Positions 1-10,438 of a stretch of 64,000 bases of DNA are shown here, in pieces. Position 1 is the first letter of the stretch; every line of letters begins with the position of its first letter. The translations under genes were made by a program, and so were the position numbers. The notes under the pieces were generated by a model. The model made no database searches and was not told where the DNA came from. It saw only the letters and a program-made list of their open reading frames with translations. The DNA comes from Pleurostoma richardsiae (lineage: Eukaryota > Ascomycota > Sordariomycetes > Calosphaeriales > Pleurostomataceae), in assembly GCA_030052745.1 (NCBI GenBank), contig JANBVO010000012.1, positions 186,001 through 250,000 on the forward strand, read 5' to 3'.

Positions 1-316
1 GACGAGTGGAACGAAGGATTATACGCTGTCAATGCTATTGGTGGACTCCATTGGCAGAATATCACTGTCTGCTTAAAGGTGAGTAAAGAAGACCGACGAA
101 GTTGAAGGATGAAGCGCCGCCGTCATTTAGTTCTGCGGCTCATTTCCAAAGCTCTGTGGAACAGATCGCTTTCCTGCAGCGGTAACCAATCAGAGAGCGT
201 CGATTGATATCGATCGCGCTCAGCTCCCGCCAAGCGTTCCGTCAGCAAGAGGATTTGCCAGGAACACCGACTGTCATCAACCCCCTTATATTCCAATCCT
301 TTCTAGCACCGTGTAA
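1..316 (+). CDS. possible 3' end of an upstream gene (partial)
   Basis: The first 78 bases read open in frame 1, starting with residues DEWNEGLYAV, and end at a good 5' splice site (AAG|GTGAGT). A plausible acceptor (CATTTAG) ends at 130, and the joined frame stays open to a TAA at 314-316, giving about 87 residues with no recognisable domain. The 52-bp intron would be a normal size for a filamentous ascomycete. The 5' part would lie outside the window. No clear branch-point motif is visible and the tail composition is unremarkable, so this could be chance. The family is unknown. Confidence 0.2.
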
Positions 317-361
317 GATCTGGCGGCTGCCTCTCTTTCTTTTCTTCATCGCATATGAAGG

Positions 362-369
362 CTATATAG
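362..369 (+). promoter_or_regulatory. TATA-like element upstream of the P450 gene
   Basis: The sequence CTATATAG lies about 165 bp before the P450 start codon, in otherwise mixed sequence. Its position suits a TATA box with a leader of about 100-130 bases. This is inferred from position and sequence only. Confidence 0.3.
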
Positions 370-530
370 AACTTGCTTTGACAACTCCATCATTGACGGC
401 GACCCGTCTCATCTCTCACACGACGCGGTCCAGGGGCCTGCGAGGCGCCCACTCGCAGAGTTCCCTCGCTTGTCACCCAACCCACGGACTTCAGTAGCTT
501 CAAGAACCTTCTCTTCTGCTCAGCACCATC

Positions 531-2261
531 ATGGATCTGTTGCGCGCAGCGGCTTCGCCCGTAGCTGCGGTGATCCTAGCCGTAGGGGCTATAGTCGTGT
601 CGTTCCTCCTCCGGACGTGGTGGCCACATAAGCATGCTATGCTGAGAATGAAACGGCTTGGCAAGGTATGTTCATGATGGAAATATGATGCCTCCTTTCC
701 TGAGGATGCACTGAGAGGCTGATGGGAGCACTAGCCAATGCCTGACTGGAACCCGGTGCTCGGGTCTCTCCTGGCAGCCGGCAAGGCCTTTCAAGGCATT
801 CCTCCCGGAGCTCACAGCTGCTACATGATGCATGCTCTGTCCAAGAAGTTCCCGAACGGGGCATTTTATATCGACACATGGCCAATGGCCGACCCAATGC
901 TCGTGGTCGTCGACCCGGACATGGCAACACAGGCTGTCTATCACCCTCGAAGCGGGGCCAGGAAGCCTCCGATGCTGCAGGGCTGGTTCTATCCAATCAC
1001 CGGCGGACCGAGTCTGTTCGACAGTAACGGTCGGGAATGGAAGACACTTCACGACATCTTCTTGCCCGGATTCAGTAACAGTAACATCTCCAATGAAGTG
1101 CCCGTCATCGTGGACCGTATCGTTATTTACCGAGATATCTTGCGAGGTAAAGCCAAAGCGGGTGACCTCTTTCCTCTAGAGCCCCTACTTCTGAGGCTCA
1201 TCACCGACATAATTGGGGAGATTCTCTTGAACATCAAGCTAGACAGTCAACGCCAAAGCCATCCACTCGCCGATACTATGGTCCGCCAACTTCAGCTCAA
1301 ATTCGTGTCGTACAAGCCGGAGAACATTCTCGCTCTCGTCAACCCCTTCCTCAAGCACAGGGCACGGGAAAACAGCCGGATCCTTGATGGCAACATAAAG
1401 GCACAACTTGAGAAACGATTTGAAGCCCTCAAAGCTGAAATGGACAGCGGCAAGGAAGAGGGCTTCAAGTCGGTCATGGACCTTGCCATCCTCGACTACC
1501 TGTCCCAGCCCGGGAAGCGCAACGCTGCCACGCTTGACTCTGACTTCCTGACAATGGCAACGCGCAATATGCGCATGTTCTTCTTCGCCGGCTATGACTC
1601 CTCTGCAGGAACGGTGGCATATTGCTACTATGCCATATTCAGGGACCCCGACATCCTCGCCCGCGTCCGCGCCGAGCACGATGCCGTTTTCGGGAAGGAC
1701 ATCGACGCCACTCCCGGCCAGATTGCTTCCAACCCCGCCCTCCTCAACTCCCTCCCCTATACCCAAGCCGTTATCAAGGAGACGATGCGCCTCTTCCCCA
1801 TGGCCAACGGGATTCGCGACGGCTCGCCGGACCTAGAGATTGTAGACCCCGAAGGCAATAGGTATCCTACCGAGGGCTTCGCCGTGCTGGTGTCCCACTA
1901 TGCTGTACACCGAAACCCGAAGTACTGGCGCCGGGCCGAGGAGTTCCTGCCCGAGCGGTGGCTCGTGGAGCCGGGACACGAGCTGTACCCGCCCAAGGGG
2001 GGCTGGCGGGCCTTCGAGTACGGCCCGCGGCTGTGTATCGGCCAGCCGCTGGTCATGACGGAGGTCAAGGCCATCCTTGCATGCACGGTGCGCGAGTTCG
2101 ATATCAGGGTGTGCTACGACGAGGTCGACGGTGGGAGGCAGCTGGACTTGAGCAAGGTCGCGGGCGAGAGGGCCTACATGACGGAGATGGGGGCGGCGCA
2201 TCCGGTGGGGAGGCTGCCGTGTCGGGTGTCACTTAGCGGCTATGTTCCAGGGAGTACGTAG
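531..2261 (+). CDS. cytochrome P450 monooxygenase
   Basis: Two exons, 531-665 and 735-2261, join in phase 0 to give about 553 aa, a normal fungal P450 length. The intron has GTATGT at 666 and ends in CTAG. The first exon encodes an N-terminal hydrophobic anchor (V-A-A-V-I-L-A-V-G-A-I-V-V-S-F-L-L), which suggests an ER-membrane enzyme facing the cytosol. All core P450 signatures are present: the I-helix oxygen-activation motif AGYDSS near residue 329, the K-helix ExxR as ETMR, the PERW motif, and the heme-binding loop FEYGPRLCIG with its axial cysteine near residue 478. The heme loop and surrounding sequence recall fungal CYP59/StcS-like enzymes, but substrate cannot be assigned. The function would be NADPH-P450-reductase-dependent monooxygenation. 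No polyketide, terpene or NRPS backbone gene lies in the window, so membership of a secondary-metabolite cluster is not supported. The start was chosen because the ATG gives the anchor. Confidence 0.92.
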
Positions 2262-3019
2262 TATCTAATATGGTGCCGCTGTTGGATATCTCCTCAAGCG
2301 TCTCGTTGACTAAGTGGGTGCGTACGCATAGGGACTTGCTCGCCTGTGACGGTGCTTCACACACCTGCCAGGAATCTGCTATTCATTCGATCTTATGATC
2401 TCGAAGTTATTCAGCCGCCTCTTTTTCGAATCGGTAAGGGCCCTTTCTTATGTACTAGTCGAAGAGTTTAAGGTGAGGCGTGGTCTTGACGTAGCGCTGG
2501 CTCAGTGCCTGAGCAAATCCCTGCTCGGGGAGGCAACATCTGTGGCGTTGGATGGTTTCACAAGGCGTGCAGGAGACTGGCTGAGGAAGCCACGTAAGAA
2601 TCTGTCTGAAAGCTCCTGGGGATCCATTGGTATCGTTAATGACACTCCGCCGTAATCGATCATGATTGTCGCCACACAGTGAATACCTCTTTGCAGAATA
2701 AGCTGCTGCGCCAGCTCACTACCATAGTATTCATAACATGGCTCGCACATAATATTGCTCGCAGTCCAACGTGCTGTTCCAGTATTTACTCCCTGTCTCT
2801 GTCTATAAAGCTCATGCCTCTTCCCCCATCTTGGTAAGAAATACTCAGCATCACTGCCGCTCTAGTCTACGTCCTCACTCCTGCATCCCGGACATCGCGG
2901 AGCACCTCGAACTACATATCTGGATAACTACAAGACCACCGTCTCACCCTTAACACAATCTATTTCTCAATTCAACCTCCAAACACTCTACCGCTAGCTC
3001 ACATCCCTCGACAAACAAG
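2262..3019. other. intergenic, weak coding trace only
   Basis: There is no convincing gene in this stretch. Short open frames occur on both strands around 2395-2750 (86 aa plus, 82 aa minus). The minus one carries the tract DPQELSDRFLRGF, but neither frame shows a domain, and they overlap each other. The last 60 bases before 3020 are rich in C, T and A and look like the leader of the next gene. Confidence 0.5.
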
Positions 3020-3289
3020 ATGTGTCTCAAGAGAGAGGTGCGCCATTACTGCAACAACAAGGAGAGGTGCCGTAAGACCATTGCGCGAAAGCAACAGGGC
3101 CTAGGCGAGACGTACTACGCGGCAGAGGTACAAATATGGCTTCTCTGTGACGCAGCCAGGAACCGCGGCGCGCGCCCAATCCCATGCCCTATTAACCGGT
3201 GCTCATGGGGGAACCCGCCCACTTGGAATGTCAATTGTAGTATGTGCGACGTCTGCGAGTTCGACAATGACAACAACTACACCTTTTAG
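3020..3289 (+). CDS. small cysteine-rich protein, uncharacterised
   Basis: This is an intronless 89-aa frame with a favourable start context (ACAAACAAGATG) after a C/T/A-rich leader. The protein is basic, especially in its N-terminal half, and holds nine cysteines. They include a spaced N-terminal pair (C-N-N-K-E-R-C) and a dense C-terminal group (C-P-I-N-R-C and C-S-M-C-D-V-C). There is no signal peptide, so it is not an obvious secreted effector; the cysteine spacing would suit a small intracellular zinc-binding fold. Many ascomycetes encode short proteins that begin Met-Cys and carry similar Cys pairs, and this may be a divergent member of that group. It ends with the acidic tail EFDNDNNYTF. 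No function is proposed. It stands alone between the P450 and the gene-poor stretch. Confidence 0.5.
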   Translation: MCLKREVRHYCNNKERCRKTIARKQQGLGETYYAAEVQIWLLCDAARNRGARPIPCPINRCSWGNPPTWNVNCSMCDVCEFDNDNNYTF

Positions 3290-4990
3290 TCATTCGCACA
3301 AGCGCAGAAGAAGGCGGGGAACGTGTCTCGTTTGTGGTTGGAAGTTGGACAGCCGCGGTTTTGTTTTTCTGAAGGTGTGGTATTAGATTGGGGGGGGGGG
3401 GTAAAAGGGGAGAGAGAAGCGAGGAACAGCGATGGGAAGATGCGAGAACAGTCGGCAAAGCGATTCTTTAGCTACACATTTTTTTTTCTGATTTATGTCG
3501 TTGTATTTCTCCTCGAAGGGGCCCGATGCGCTGCCTCAGAATGGATATTTCCTGTCTATCTTGACTGCACCTGAATTTCAGCAGTGGCTATTACCGCGAG
3601 CTGCGTGTAAAGTGGTGAAACGGGCCTGGTGAAGAGAGAGTCATTACTTCGCTGCTTTGATATTTCGCCACTTACCAAGAATAGGTTCTTGAGAGCGGAA
3701 TTCACCATATCTCGCGTGTGGATAATCGCCGAAGAACAAGGGCACGAGTGAATCACTCTCGGTGTCCACCTTCTTGAAATATGTATCAGGGCTTTGGTTT
3801 TGGCCCGCAAGAGTGACCTCAGTTTCCTTTGTGGCTGAAGAGTTTCTGTCAGTCTCTGCAAGTCATTTGAAAGCCAAGGAAGGAATTCAGGAAGAAGATG
3901 CCCTCATCCTAGGCACTGGCTGTTTGGAGGGGAGGTAGATCAGGGGATGATCGGTAACGCCTTCAATGCAGGTGACAGAAGGGAGGCTTGGAAGAAGCTA
4001 GGAGGGGGCAAAAAGGTCAAGCAAGGGGTGAGACACGAGATGAACAGCTCTATATAATCTTGGAGAGACTCCATCAGGTACTATCGATCTATTTGGATGT
4101 GACATTGTGAGGTTGGAATAAGCTTCCTCTGATGTGAACGTGTACTCTTTTCGTCTCATCTTGCACTTCCATATCCCTGCCACTTCTCGGCCGGCTATTG
4201 GTTACCAAGGAGCGGCTACTCCCGTCACTAGTGACTAGTGCAATTGGACCGGGAACTTGTATGTTAGTGATGGACAGGGCATGTTATCATCGGGAGACCT
4301 AAAGCAGCACCACACAAGGTATGCACACATGCGCTTTTCTTTGCGTGAAGGTCAGAGTGATTTGAGAGGAAGAGGCTATATCCAGGTGTACACGGGGTCC
4401 GCAGCCCCAAAGAGCGCCAACCGTCAATGAGGCAAGAGGAAACTTTGAATCTCTTCGTTGTTCCTGTCAAGGAGCCAAGACCACGACCAGCAAAGTCTCG
4501 AAGGGTCATGTATTCAGATTGATCGTCGTATGGTATTCTCATTGTGTTTAATTATTACGTGTAAGGATGGTGGGTAACCCTAGTATAACCAGATAAGAGT
4601 GATTGCGGGTTGGAGGCAGGTGAATATGTGCTTCTATTGGAGAAGCCGTCGTTCCTTACGACCTGTTACCTGAGTCGTTGTTCTTTCTCTTCTTACCAAT
4701 ACTGGATCATTCTACTGCCTGGTTCTGAGAAAGATTTTACCGCTCAGCGCCCTGATTCTGGCAGCTCTCTGAGTCACCTCCGGTTGTGGACGCTGCGGTG
4801 ATTAGATGTGTAAACAGAGACAAGTTCCGGACACTTCCGGGGATCAGCAACAGACCAGGATTTCTTCTTCTTTTTAAATGCTTCTCAGAGAGTTTCAATA
4901 AGAAAGAAGCTCTTACTTTACTCAGAAAAGCTGCTTCTATCTGTACCCTCCACCCTACTTGAATCTCCTCTCTAGTCCCGCCTCCATCAC
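3290..4990. other. gene-poor stretch, no gene recognised
   Basis: Only short overlapping frames occur on both strands. There is a homopolymer of twelve G at 3390-3401. The region looks less GC-rich than the flanking genes, but composition was judged by eye, not computed. I see no RNA gene, terminal repeat or transposon domain. Confidence 0.5.
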
Positions 4991-4994
4991 CCTA

Positions 4995-5345
4995 ACCAAA
5001 CACCTACTTGTCTGTCTTCCTCCTACTACCACCACCCGAGCGGCTCGTCGCTCTTACTGTGGGAATTTTGGGCGTAGGGTCTATATTCTCCCTCGTCCGC
5101 TCCCTTCATCGTTGCAAAAAACCGGTGACTGCGCAAACTCCTCAGCCCGATCCTCGAAGCAAACCATCCTCTCAGTACTCATCTACAGACTACCCATTCC
5201 TCTAGTGAAAGGAGTCTATTTACGCGCAGTAACTTCAGTGGTATTTTCCAACTCTTTCTGGCTATCACTTTAGGCGAAATGTGCTCCCCACGAGCCTGGT
5301 TAATCTTCAGGGCGCGTAATGCATCAAGGTCAACGCAAACTGTTT
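4995..5345 (+). pseudogene. coding-like traces, probable gene remnant
   Basis: A C/T-rich leader-like stretch around 4920-5005 is followed by about 66 codons open from 5008. They include a membrane-like segment (A-L-T-V-G-I-L-G-V-G-S-I-F) and the peptide LHRCKKPVTAQTPQPDPRSK, and the natural first codon is not ATG. The following roughly 120 bases look coding in a different frame. There is no intact gene model and no family was recognised. This may be the 5' part of the same decayed gene as the traces further right, or chance. Confidence 0.25.
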
Positions 5346-5349
5346 GGGC

Positions 5350-6760
5350 CCAACCATCTCTCGCGTAGCTCGTTTTACATACTCCCTTTTGCATTTCCGC
5401 TCATATTTGATCTTACTGACAGCGCTTTTCTTCAGAAACATCTTCGCGTCAAGACGGTAATTTCTTAGAGAAACCACCCACAGCTTGCCGTTCCTCGACT
5501 TATTCTCCCATTTGCTGAATGCTGCATCTCAGATAAGTACTGTTCATCTCAACATCCCTGCATTCTCATTACGAGGTTCATGATGATGATCTTTCTCTGC
5601 TTACCCATTCAGAGGCTTCGTGGAAGCCCGTGATGCACTACACCTCTCTTTGCTCTGATTACTCCAAATTCTCCTCACTCTTCACAACCACGAATACGTT
5701 ATGGCACTATAGCTAACTCCAGTTCTTTTAGATAGGTCGACGTATTTACGAGCCGGCCGAATTTACAGTGTGACAAGTCACCCATTGTACTGTCGAGATG
5801 CAGGCAAGTGAGCATAGTACCCTGTCACCACCCTTACCCCCAAAATTCGAAGACCTCTCCAGGATGATGACCAATGTTTATGGCTAAACGCGAACTCCTT
5901 CCGAGTCATGAGCGCATGAAATAATATTGACCTCTGAATTTAAACCTCGTCTATCCTTCCTAGAGTATATTCAAGTGGGCTGAGTCAAGCTGACACTCAC
6001 CTGGGAGTAGGTCAGGCACAGTCCGACGACAAGGTGACAGTGAGCCAAGAGGAAGGTCTGTTTCTCCCCCCTGACTATGTTGCACCAGCATGATGAGTAG
6101 AGTGTGTTTCCCTCCTACATACCATGAGGATATCAAAGCTCTGAGAACACTGGTCTGAACCTGCAGCCCAAAGAAAGATGATAGCCTGGGAGTCCCTCAC
6201 ACTGACTACTGAGAAGTAGGTCAACTAAAACAATAGCCACATAAGAGAATGATGGACACCAATAACTCGTCCCTTTCATCACCCGTCATTTCATTGACCT
6301 GTTCAGGTGCGAGTACACACCAGAACATTGTCACTCCGTGCATCGGTTATCAAGAGGAACAGAAACCTCGATTGAGGAGTTCCTAGATATTACCCCATGA
6401 GAAGGTGATCTTCCTGATTTCGTGAGGTACGAGCACCATCAGTACGTCCATGTTTCTTTCACAGCCGCCCTCTCCAAACCACTATGATGACAACATGAAT
6501 GATCACTCTATTTGATGTCCACTGGGAATGGAGCAAATGATACAAAAGCCAAGTCCAAGTCTGAGAGATTATCTCCATCTCTAAGCAAACCGCTCCTACA
6601 TTGTGTCTGTCGCTTACAAAGGGATTGTTAGGTATCACTTCCCTCGGCCATCTACGACAACGCCGGGTACTGTCCAAACATTCTGGGCATCTCTCTTCCG
6701 TCTGTCTTCTGGAAATCATCAACATCGGTGCACCAAAAAAACCGAGCAGGGGCCTCTAAC
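5350..6760. other. gene-poor stretch, no gene recognised
   Basis: The frames are short and broken on all strands. Nothing resembling a domain, RNA gene or repeat end was seen. The visual impression is of many A/T-rich words compared with the GC-rich genes to the right. Confidence 0.5.
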
Positions 6761-6762
6761 AG

Positions 6763-7231
6763 ACCGTCAAGACAGCATCCGAATGCCAATTCTTCCTCGA
6801 CATTGGCATAGCCCGCGTGCTACGAGACAAGCTTGAGTCTGCTAAGTCGTCTGCGATATTTGATATCAAGGTATGTATCTGTAAATCTTTTCGTATGTTT
6901 CCGATGATGATGCAAGAGTAATTGTTCTCATATCTGAACCGATCTTGACGAAAGACAGTCAGTCTGAGGGATAGTCAGAGAGCTACCTAAGTTCGCCTCA
7001 GGAAATATACAGAAGCTAACAGATTCTACCTCGGCTAGTTCACGAGATACTGTCATCAACCTCTCTTTCACAGTCAAAGAGTGCTCTAGCGGCAAGATCT
7101 ACTCAGGCATCTCAGGGGACTTGACAGCAGGCTGCACTGTCCGCTACATTCTTGGTTCCAAGTTGCAAGCCACACTGAGCCTATTAAAACCTCTTGTGGT
7201 CTGGCTGGGTCAGAACGGCAAGTCTAAGTAG
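6763..7231 (+). CDS. possible 3' exons of an unrecognised gene (or relic)
   Basis: Residues open from 6763 (after CTCTAACAG, a good branch-point plus acceptor) run for 36 codons, including FFLDIGIARVLRDKLESAKS, to a strong donor (ATCAAG|GTATGT at 6871). An acceptor ending at 6982 restores an 82-codon frame with FTVKECSSGKIYSGISGDL and closes at TAG 7229-7231. Codon usage and composition look coding, but I cannot find a convincing first exon, and other acceptors in the intron lead into stops. It could therefore be the tail of a real unknown gene or a decayed one. No family was recognised. Confidence 0.3.
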
Positions 7232-7397
7232 CACTTCATCCTGTTTCCACTACCTTGCATTGGCATAATCGGCGATATTCTTATGCATCGATGAAGCTAG
7301 TGCTTTAGGAATTGACACACCACGCTCGTGTTCCGATCCAACTTACTTGGCTCTGTCTCCTGTTCAAGTGATCGAAATGCGACCCGCTAATTGATGA

Positions 7398-8085
7398 TTG
7401 CTGAGTAGGCTTAGGACCATACAGAGGGGAAGAAGGGAAGAATCAAAATCCGTGAAAAAGGCCGAGTTGCTCCTAGAAAACTCGGGCCCAGCAGCGGCTG
7501 TTCATCCTCTGAGGAAGCGCCTTCATCCACAACCGTACTGCGATCTACCTTTTCCGGCAGAAACAACTGTGGGAAGGGAAGCGTGGTCAGCGTCTTCCGA
7601 GGATTCGTGTCCTTGGCCTGTGGTCACCAAGCAGCAACAGCCTCGCTTTTACTGACTTGTCGGCACAGGCAAGGCTGCTGCGGCTTACAAACCACAGCTA
7701 ATGCCGCAAGTCCTCGAAGGATGTGGAGCAAGTCTCCATCTCACTGTTGTCTCTGCCGGAGGCAGCGCACATGTTTAAGCTGCGGCGCGAGAATGGAACC
7801 GACGAGTAGAGCAGAGGGGTGAGGTCGAGAATCCCAGGACTGTCCCAGCCTTTTCCCCCGATGATGACACTCACACTCCTCGGGCTGCTACTCCATCGTC
7901 GAGCTCTGGGTCTGGGCTCTTTGCCGCGCCTCAAGCTGCCGAGCTGGGCATTGGGAGGTGGTCCTGGTGCCATATATGTAATCCATCAATAGTTGAATGC
8001 ATACTTTGGTGGATTTGTGAACATGCTTTCCGTCAACTACCGGGCATCTGGAACGGTGCTTGCTTTGGGTTGTGATCGTGACTCT
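7398..8085 (+). pseudogene. broken coding remnant, unknown family
   Basis: One reading frame stays coding-like for about 225 codons but is interrupted by in-frame stops. The middle is rich in Ala, Ser, Pro and Thr (PAFSPDDDTHTPRAATPSSS). The end carries a W-x-W-C-x-x-C ... C ... C-E-H pattern reminiscent of the C-terminal Cys/His clusters found in many uncharacterised fungal proteins. No start with a clear leader was identified. Together with the traces at 5.0-5.3 and 6.8-7.2 kb this suggests a zone of decayed genes. Repeat-induced point mutation is one possible cause, since stops from C-to-T change are compatible, but this is not proven. Confidence 0.35.
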
Positions 8086-8430
8086 GCAAGAGCAGCTCAC
8101 CTGTACATATGGCTGTGCTGATCATTCCTGGTCACCCAGCCATGAACTAACCGGCAGGAATCCCGTCGACGGTCTACCGGCTGCTTCTCCGTTCTTGGGT
8201 TAATCAAGCACACGGCATGTTCTCCTAAGCCCTATAGCCTATGTATATGACCCACTCCAAGCTTACAGGCCAGCGGTAGACAAGAGATCGCATCTAGTCT
8301 CGCGTAGATGGGTACGTTATTGGAGACGCGAGATTGATCGGTGATGGCCAGCGGACACTCGGCAATTCATTGTCGACTGTTCTATGGACTCGCAACCAAC
8401 ACGATATTCCCTCCAACTCCGCCTCCCATT

Positions 8431-9423
8431 TCAAAAGGTTCGCGCAGCCCGCGTGCGGTTCTCCTCCGCCCGCTTAGTGGCCCCTATCCCCACCGCGCTC
8501 TCGAACCCGTGCGGGAGGCCCGGGTACATGTGAAACTCGACCTCGATATTCTCCGCCGCTAGCCGCCGCGCGTACTCGATGTCCTCGTCCCGGAAGAGGT
8601 CCAGCGTGCCGACATCGATGTACGTCGGCGGCAGGCCCGCCAGGCTCTGCGCCCTCGCCGGCGCCGCGTACGGGCTCACGTCCGCGTCCTCCCTGCCGCG
8701 ATTGTCCGGCCCGACGTACGCGTCCCAGGCCAAGACGTTGTCCGAGTGCTGCCAGTTCAGCCACCTGACCAGCGGCGAATCGGGCGGGATCCGCGTCGTG
8801 GTGCGGTCGTCCAGCATGGGGTAGACGAGGATCTGCTTGGCCAGGGGCGGCGAGAGACCGTGGTCGCGCGCCATCAGCACCGTCCCGGCCGCCAGACCGC
8901 CGCCCGCGCTGTCGCCCATGACGGCGATGCGCGCCGGGTCGACGTTGAGCTCGCGCGCGTGCGCGGACAGCCACTGCAGCGCCGCGAAGCAGTCGTACAC
9001 GCCGGTCGGGGCCGGGTGCTCCGGCGCCAGGCGGTAGTCCGGGGAGAACATCTGGACCCCGGCGTCCGCGGCCTTCTGGGCGATGGAGGGCGCGAAGATC
9101 TCCACGGTGCACGAGACCATGCCGCCGCCGTGGATGTAGAGGATGGCGGGCTGGGGCTCGGCGCTTGCGCGCTGCGCCGCGGTCGCGAAGCGGCTGACGC
9201 TGACCGTGGCGCCGTCGTGCGCCGACGTCACCTCTGTCTTGGTCTCCTCGATGCCCTCGGGCCAGGGGTTCATGCGGAAGATATGGTACAAGATCTTCTC
9301 GGTAAACTCGCGGAGCTTGGTGATAGTGTCCAGGACGGGTGGTGCGTTATCGAAGCCACTTGATGCGTCGGCGATCTTCTTCCATGCCTGATACTCCGGA
9401 TCGTACCGTAGCGAGGTAGCCAT
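8431..9423 (-). CDS. alpha/beta hydrolase, HSL/GDXG-type esterase
   Basis: This is a single-exon gene of 330 aa starting at the ATG at 9423. The protein has the complete signature of the hormone-sensitive-lipase (bacterial family IV) esterases. The oxyanion-hole motif HGGG is at residues 98-101, the nucleophile elbow G-D-S-A-G has Ser172, the acid is Asp275 in the V-G-T-L-D-L-F segment, and the base is His305 in GLPHGFE. The length matches the family. It probably hydrolyses short-chain carboxylic or aryl esters in the cytosol; there is no signal peptide or membrane segment. Neighbours give no pathway clue: relic-rich DNA lies on one side and the 3' end of utp22 about 1 kb away on the other. 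The very GC-rich codon use produces long but meaningless antisense frames. Confidence 0.9.
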   Translation of the reverse strand: MATSLRYDPEYQAWKKIADASSGFDNAPPVLDTITKLREFTEKILYHIFRMNPWPEGIEETKTEVTSAHDGATVSVSRFATAAQRASAEPQPAILYIHGGGMVSCTVEIFAPSIAQKAADAGVQMFSPDYRLAPEHPAPTGVYDCFAALQWLSAHARELNVDPARIAVMGDSAGGGLAAGTVLMARDHGLSPPLAKQILVYPMLDDRTTTRIPPDSPLVRWLNWQHSDNVLAWDAYVGPDNRGREDADVSPYAAPARAQSLAGLPPTYIDVGTLDLFRDEDIEYARRLAAENIEVEFHMYPGLPHGFESAVGIGATKRAEENRTRAARTF

Positions 9424-10438
9424 TTTGGCGACAGTCCTCTTGCGCTTCGTCCTGCTTGAACCTCGTTATCTTCCCAACCCTTGGGACCCTCGTCGCAAAT
9501 TGTCCCTCCTCTGAGCTTTCGCGTGTACGCCTATTGGTCCTTCTCACTCTATGTGATAGCGAGGCTCGCTATCGAGATAAGGATCGAATTGGATCCTTGA
9601 GAGGCGAGGGCATGGCCATCTTGGGGATCGCCGCCATCTATTTATGGGCGCGAGAAGGCCTCGCGATAGCATCGTCTGCCATGGCGCCATGGCTGGCGAA
9701 GCAAAGCGTTCAGAGCATGCGGCTAATTAGGTAGCGATAGCGTATTCGATTGTAAAGAACCGTCGGGCTGATGGTGGTGCCGAAAGAGGAATCACGCATG
9801 ACCAACCGTTTGCCACGATACTCTTGAAGGATGGCTGCGCATTCCCGGGCCGGGAAGCGGCACCGGCCCTCCGACTAAGGGTTAGTTAGTAGTTGGATTC
9901 TGCAGGATCCGTGTCCCTCAAAGAAATGGAGCAGATGCTGAAATAAACATGTCGGAGTGGGCCGGCACTCGTATTACCGCCTTAGGAAATGACAGAGCCC
10001 GTCCGGTCCGTCCGGGGTTAAATTGACTCGCTAAGGCTGGTTCGAGCAGTCGTCCTGACAAATGAAGATGCGGAAACCGTACACGTCGAGAGTGCTTCCA
10101 GCTTCAACGTCTCCGTGAGCTGGATGGCGATCTGCCCGAGCTGGCCCATGGTCCACAAAGCGTGAACTATGCTCGTCGGACGCCCTGCTTCGTCGAGACC
10201 TTGCCTTAATTTACGCGCCTTGCTTACGGGAGCAAGGCCTCTCTCCGTGATACACGCCGTTGCCGTACGACATATCCGAGGGGATCGAGCGGCAGCGCGC
10301 ACTGCTCGGTGGGATAGAATGTCGGAATGATCGGACAACGATGGTTTCGGTCTCTCGGGCCTTGCTGACAAACTACTGCTGCGTGCATCGAAGCGTGCTC
10401 TGAGATAGGCGCCCAAAGGCGTGTATCTATTCCAACTA
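9424..10438. other. intergenic, no gene recognised
   Basis: This stretch lies upstream of the esterase and downstream of utp22. It presumably holds the esterase promoter and the utp22 3' UTR. A 132-codon minus frame (10018-10416) has no domain and no leader, so I did not call it. Confidence 0.5.

Noticed and set aside
3290-8430. transposon or virus-derived element in the gene-poor stretch
   Set aside because: No terminal repeats, reverse transcriptase, integrase, transposase or capsid-like sequence was recognised.
8746-9363. 205-codon plus-strand frame across the esterase gene
   Set aside because: It is antisense to a gene with a full catalytic triad; the frame is Arg/Ala/Val/Gly-rich and featureless.
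1-9423. secondary-metabolite cluster around the P450 and esterase
   Set aside because: No backbone synthase, transporter or pathway regulator lies between them, only a gene-poor stretch.
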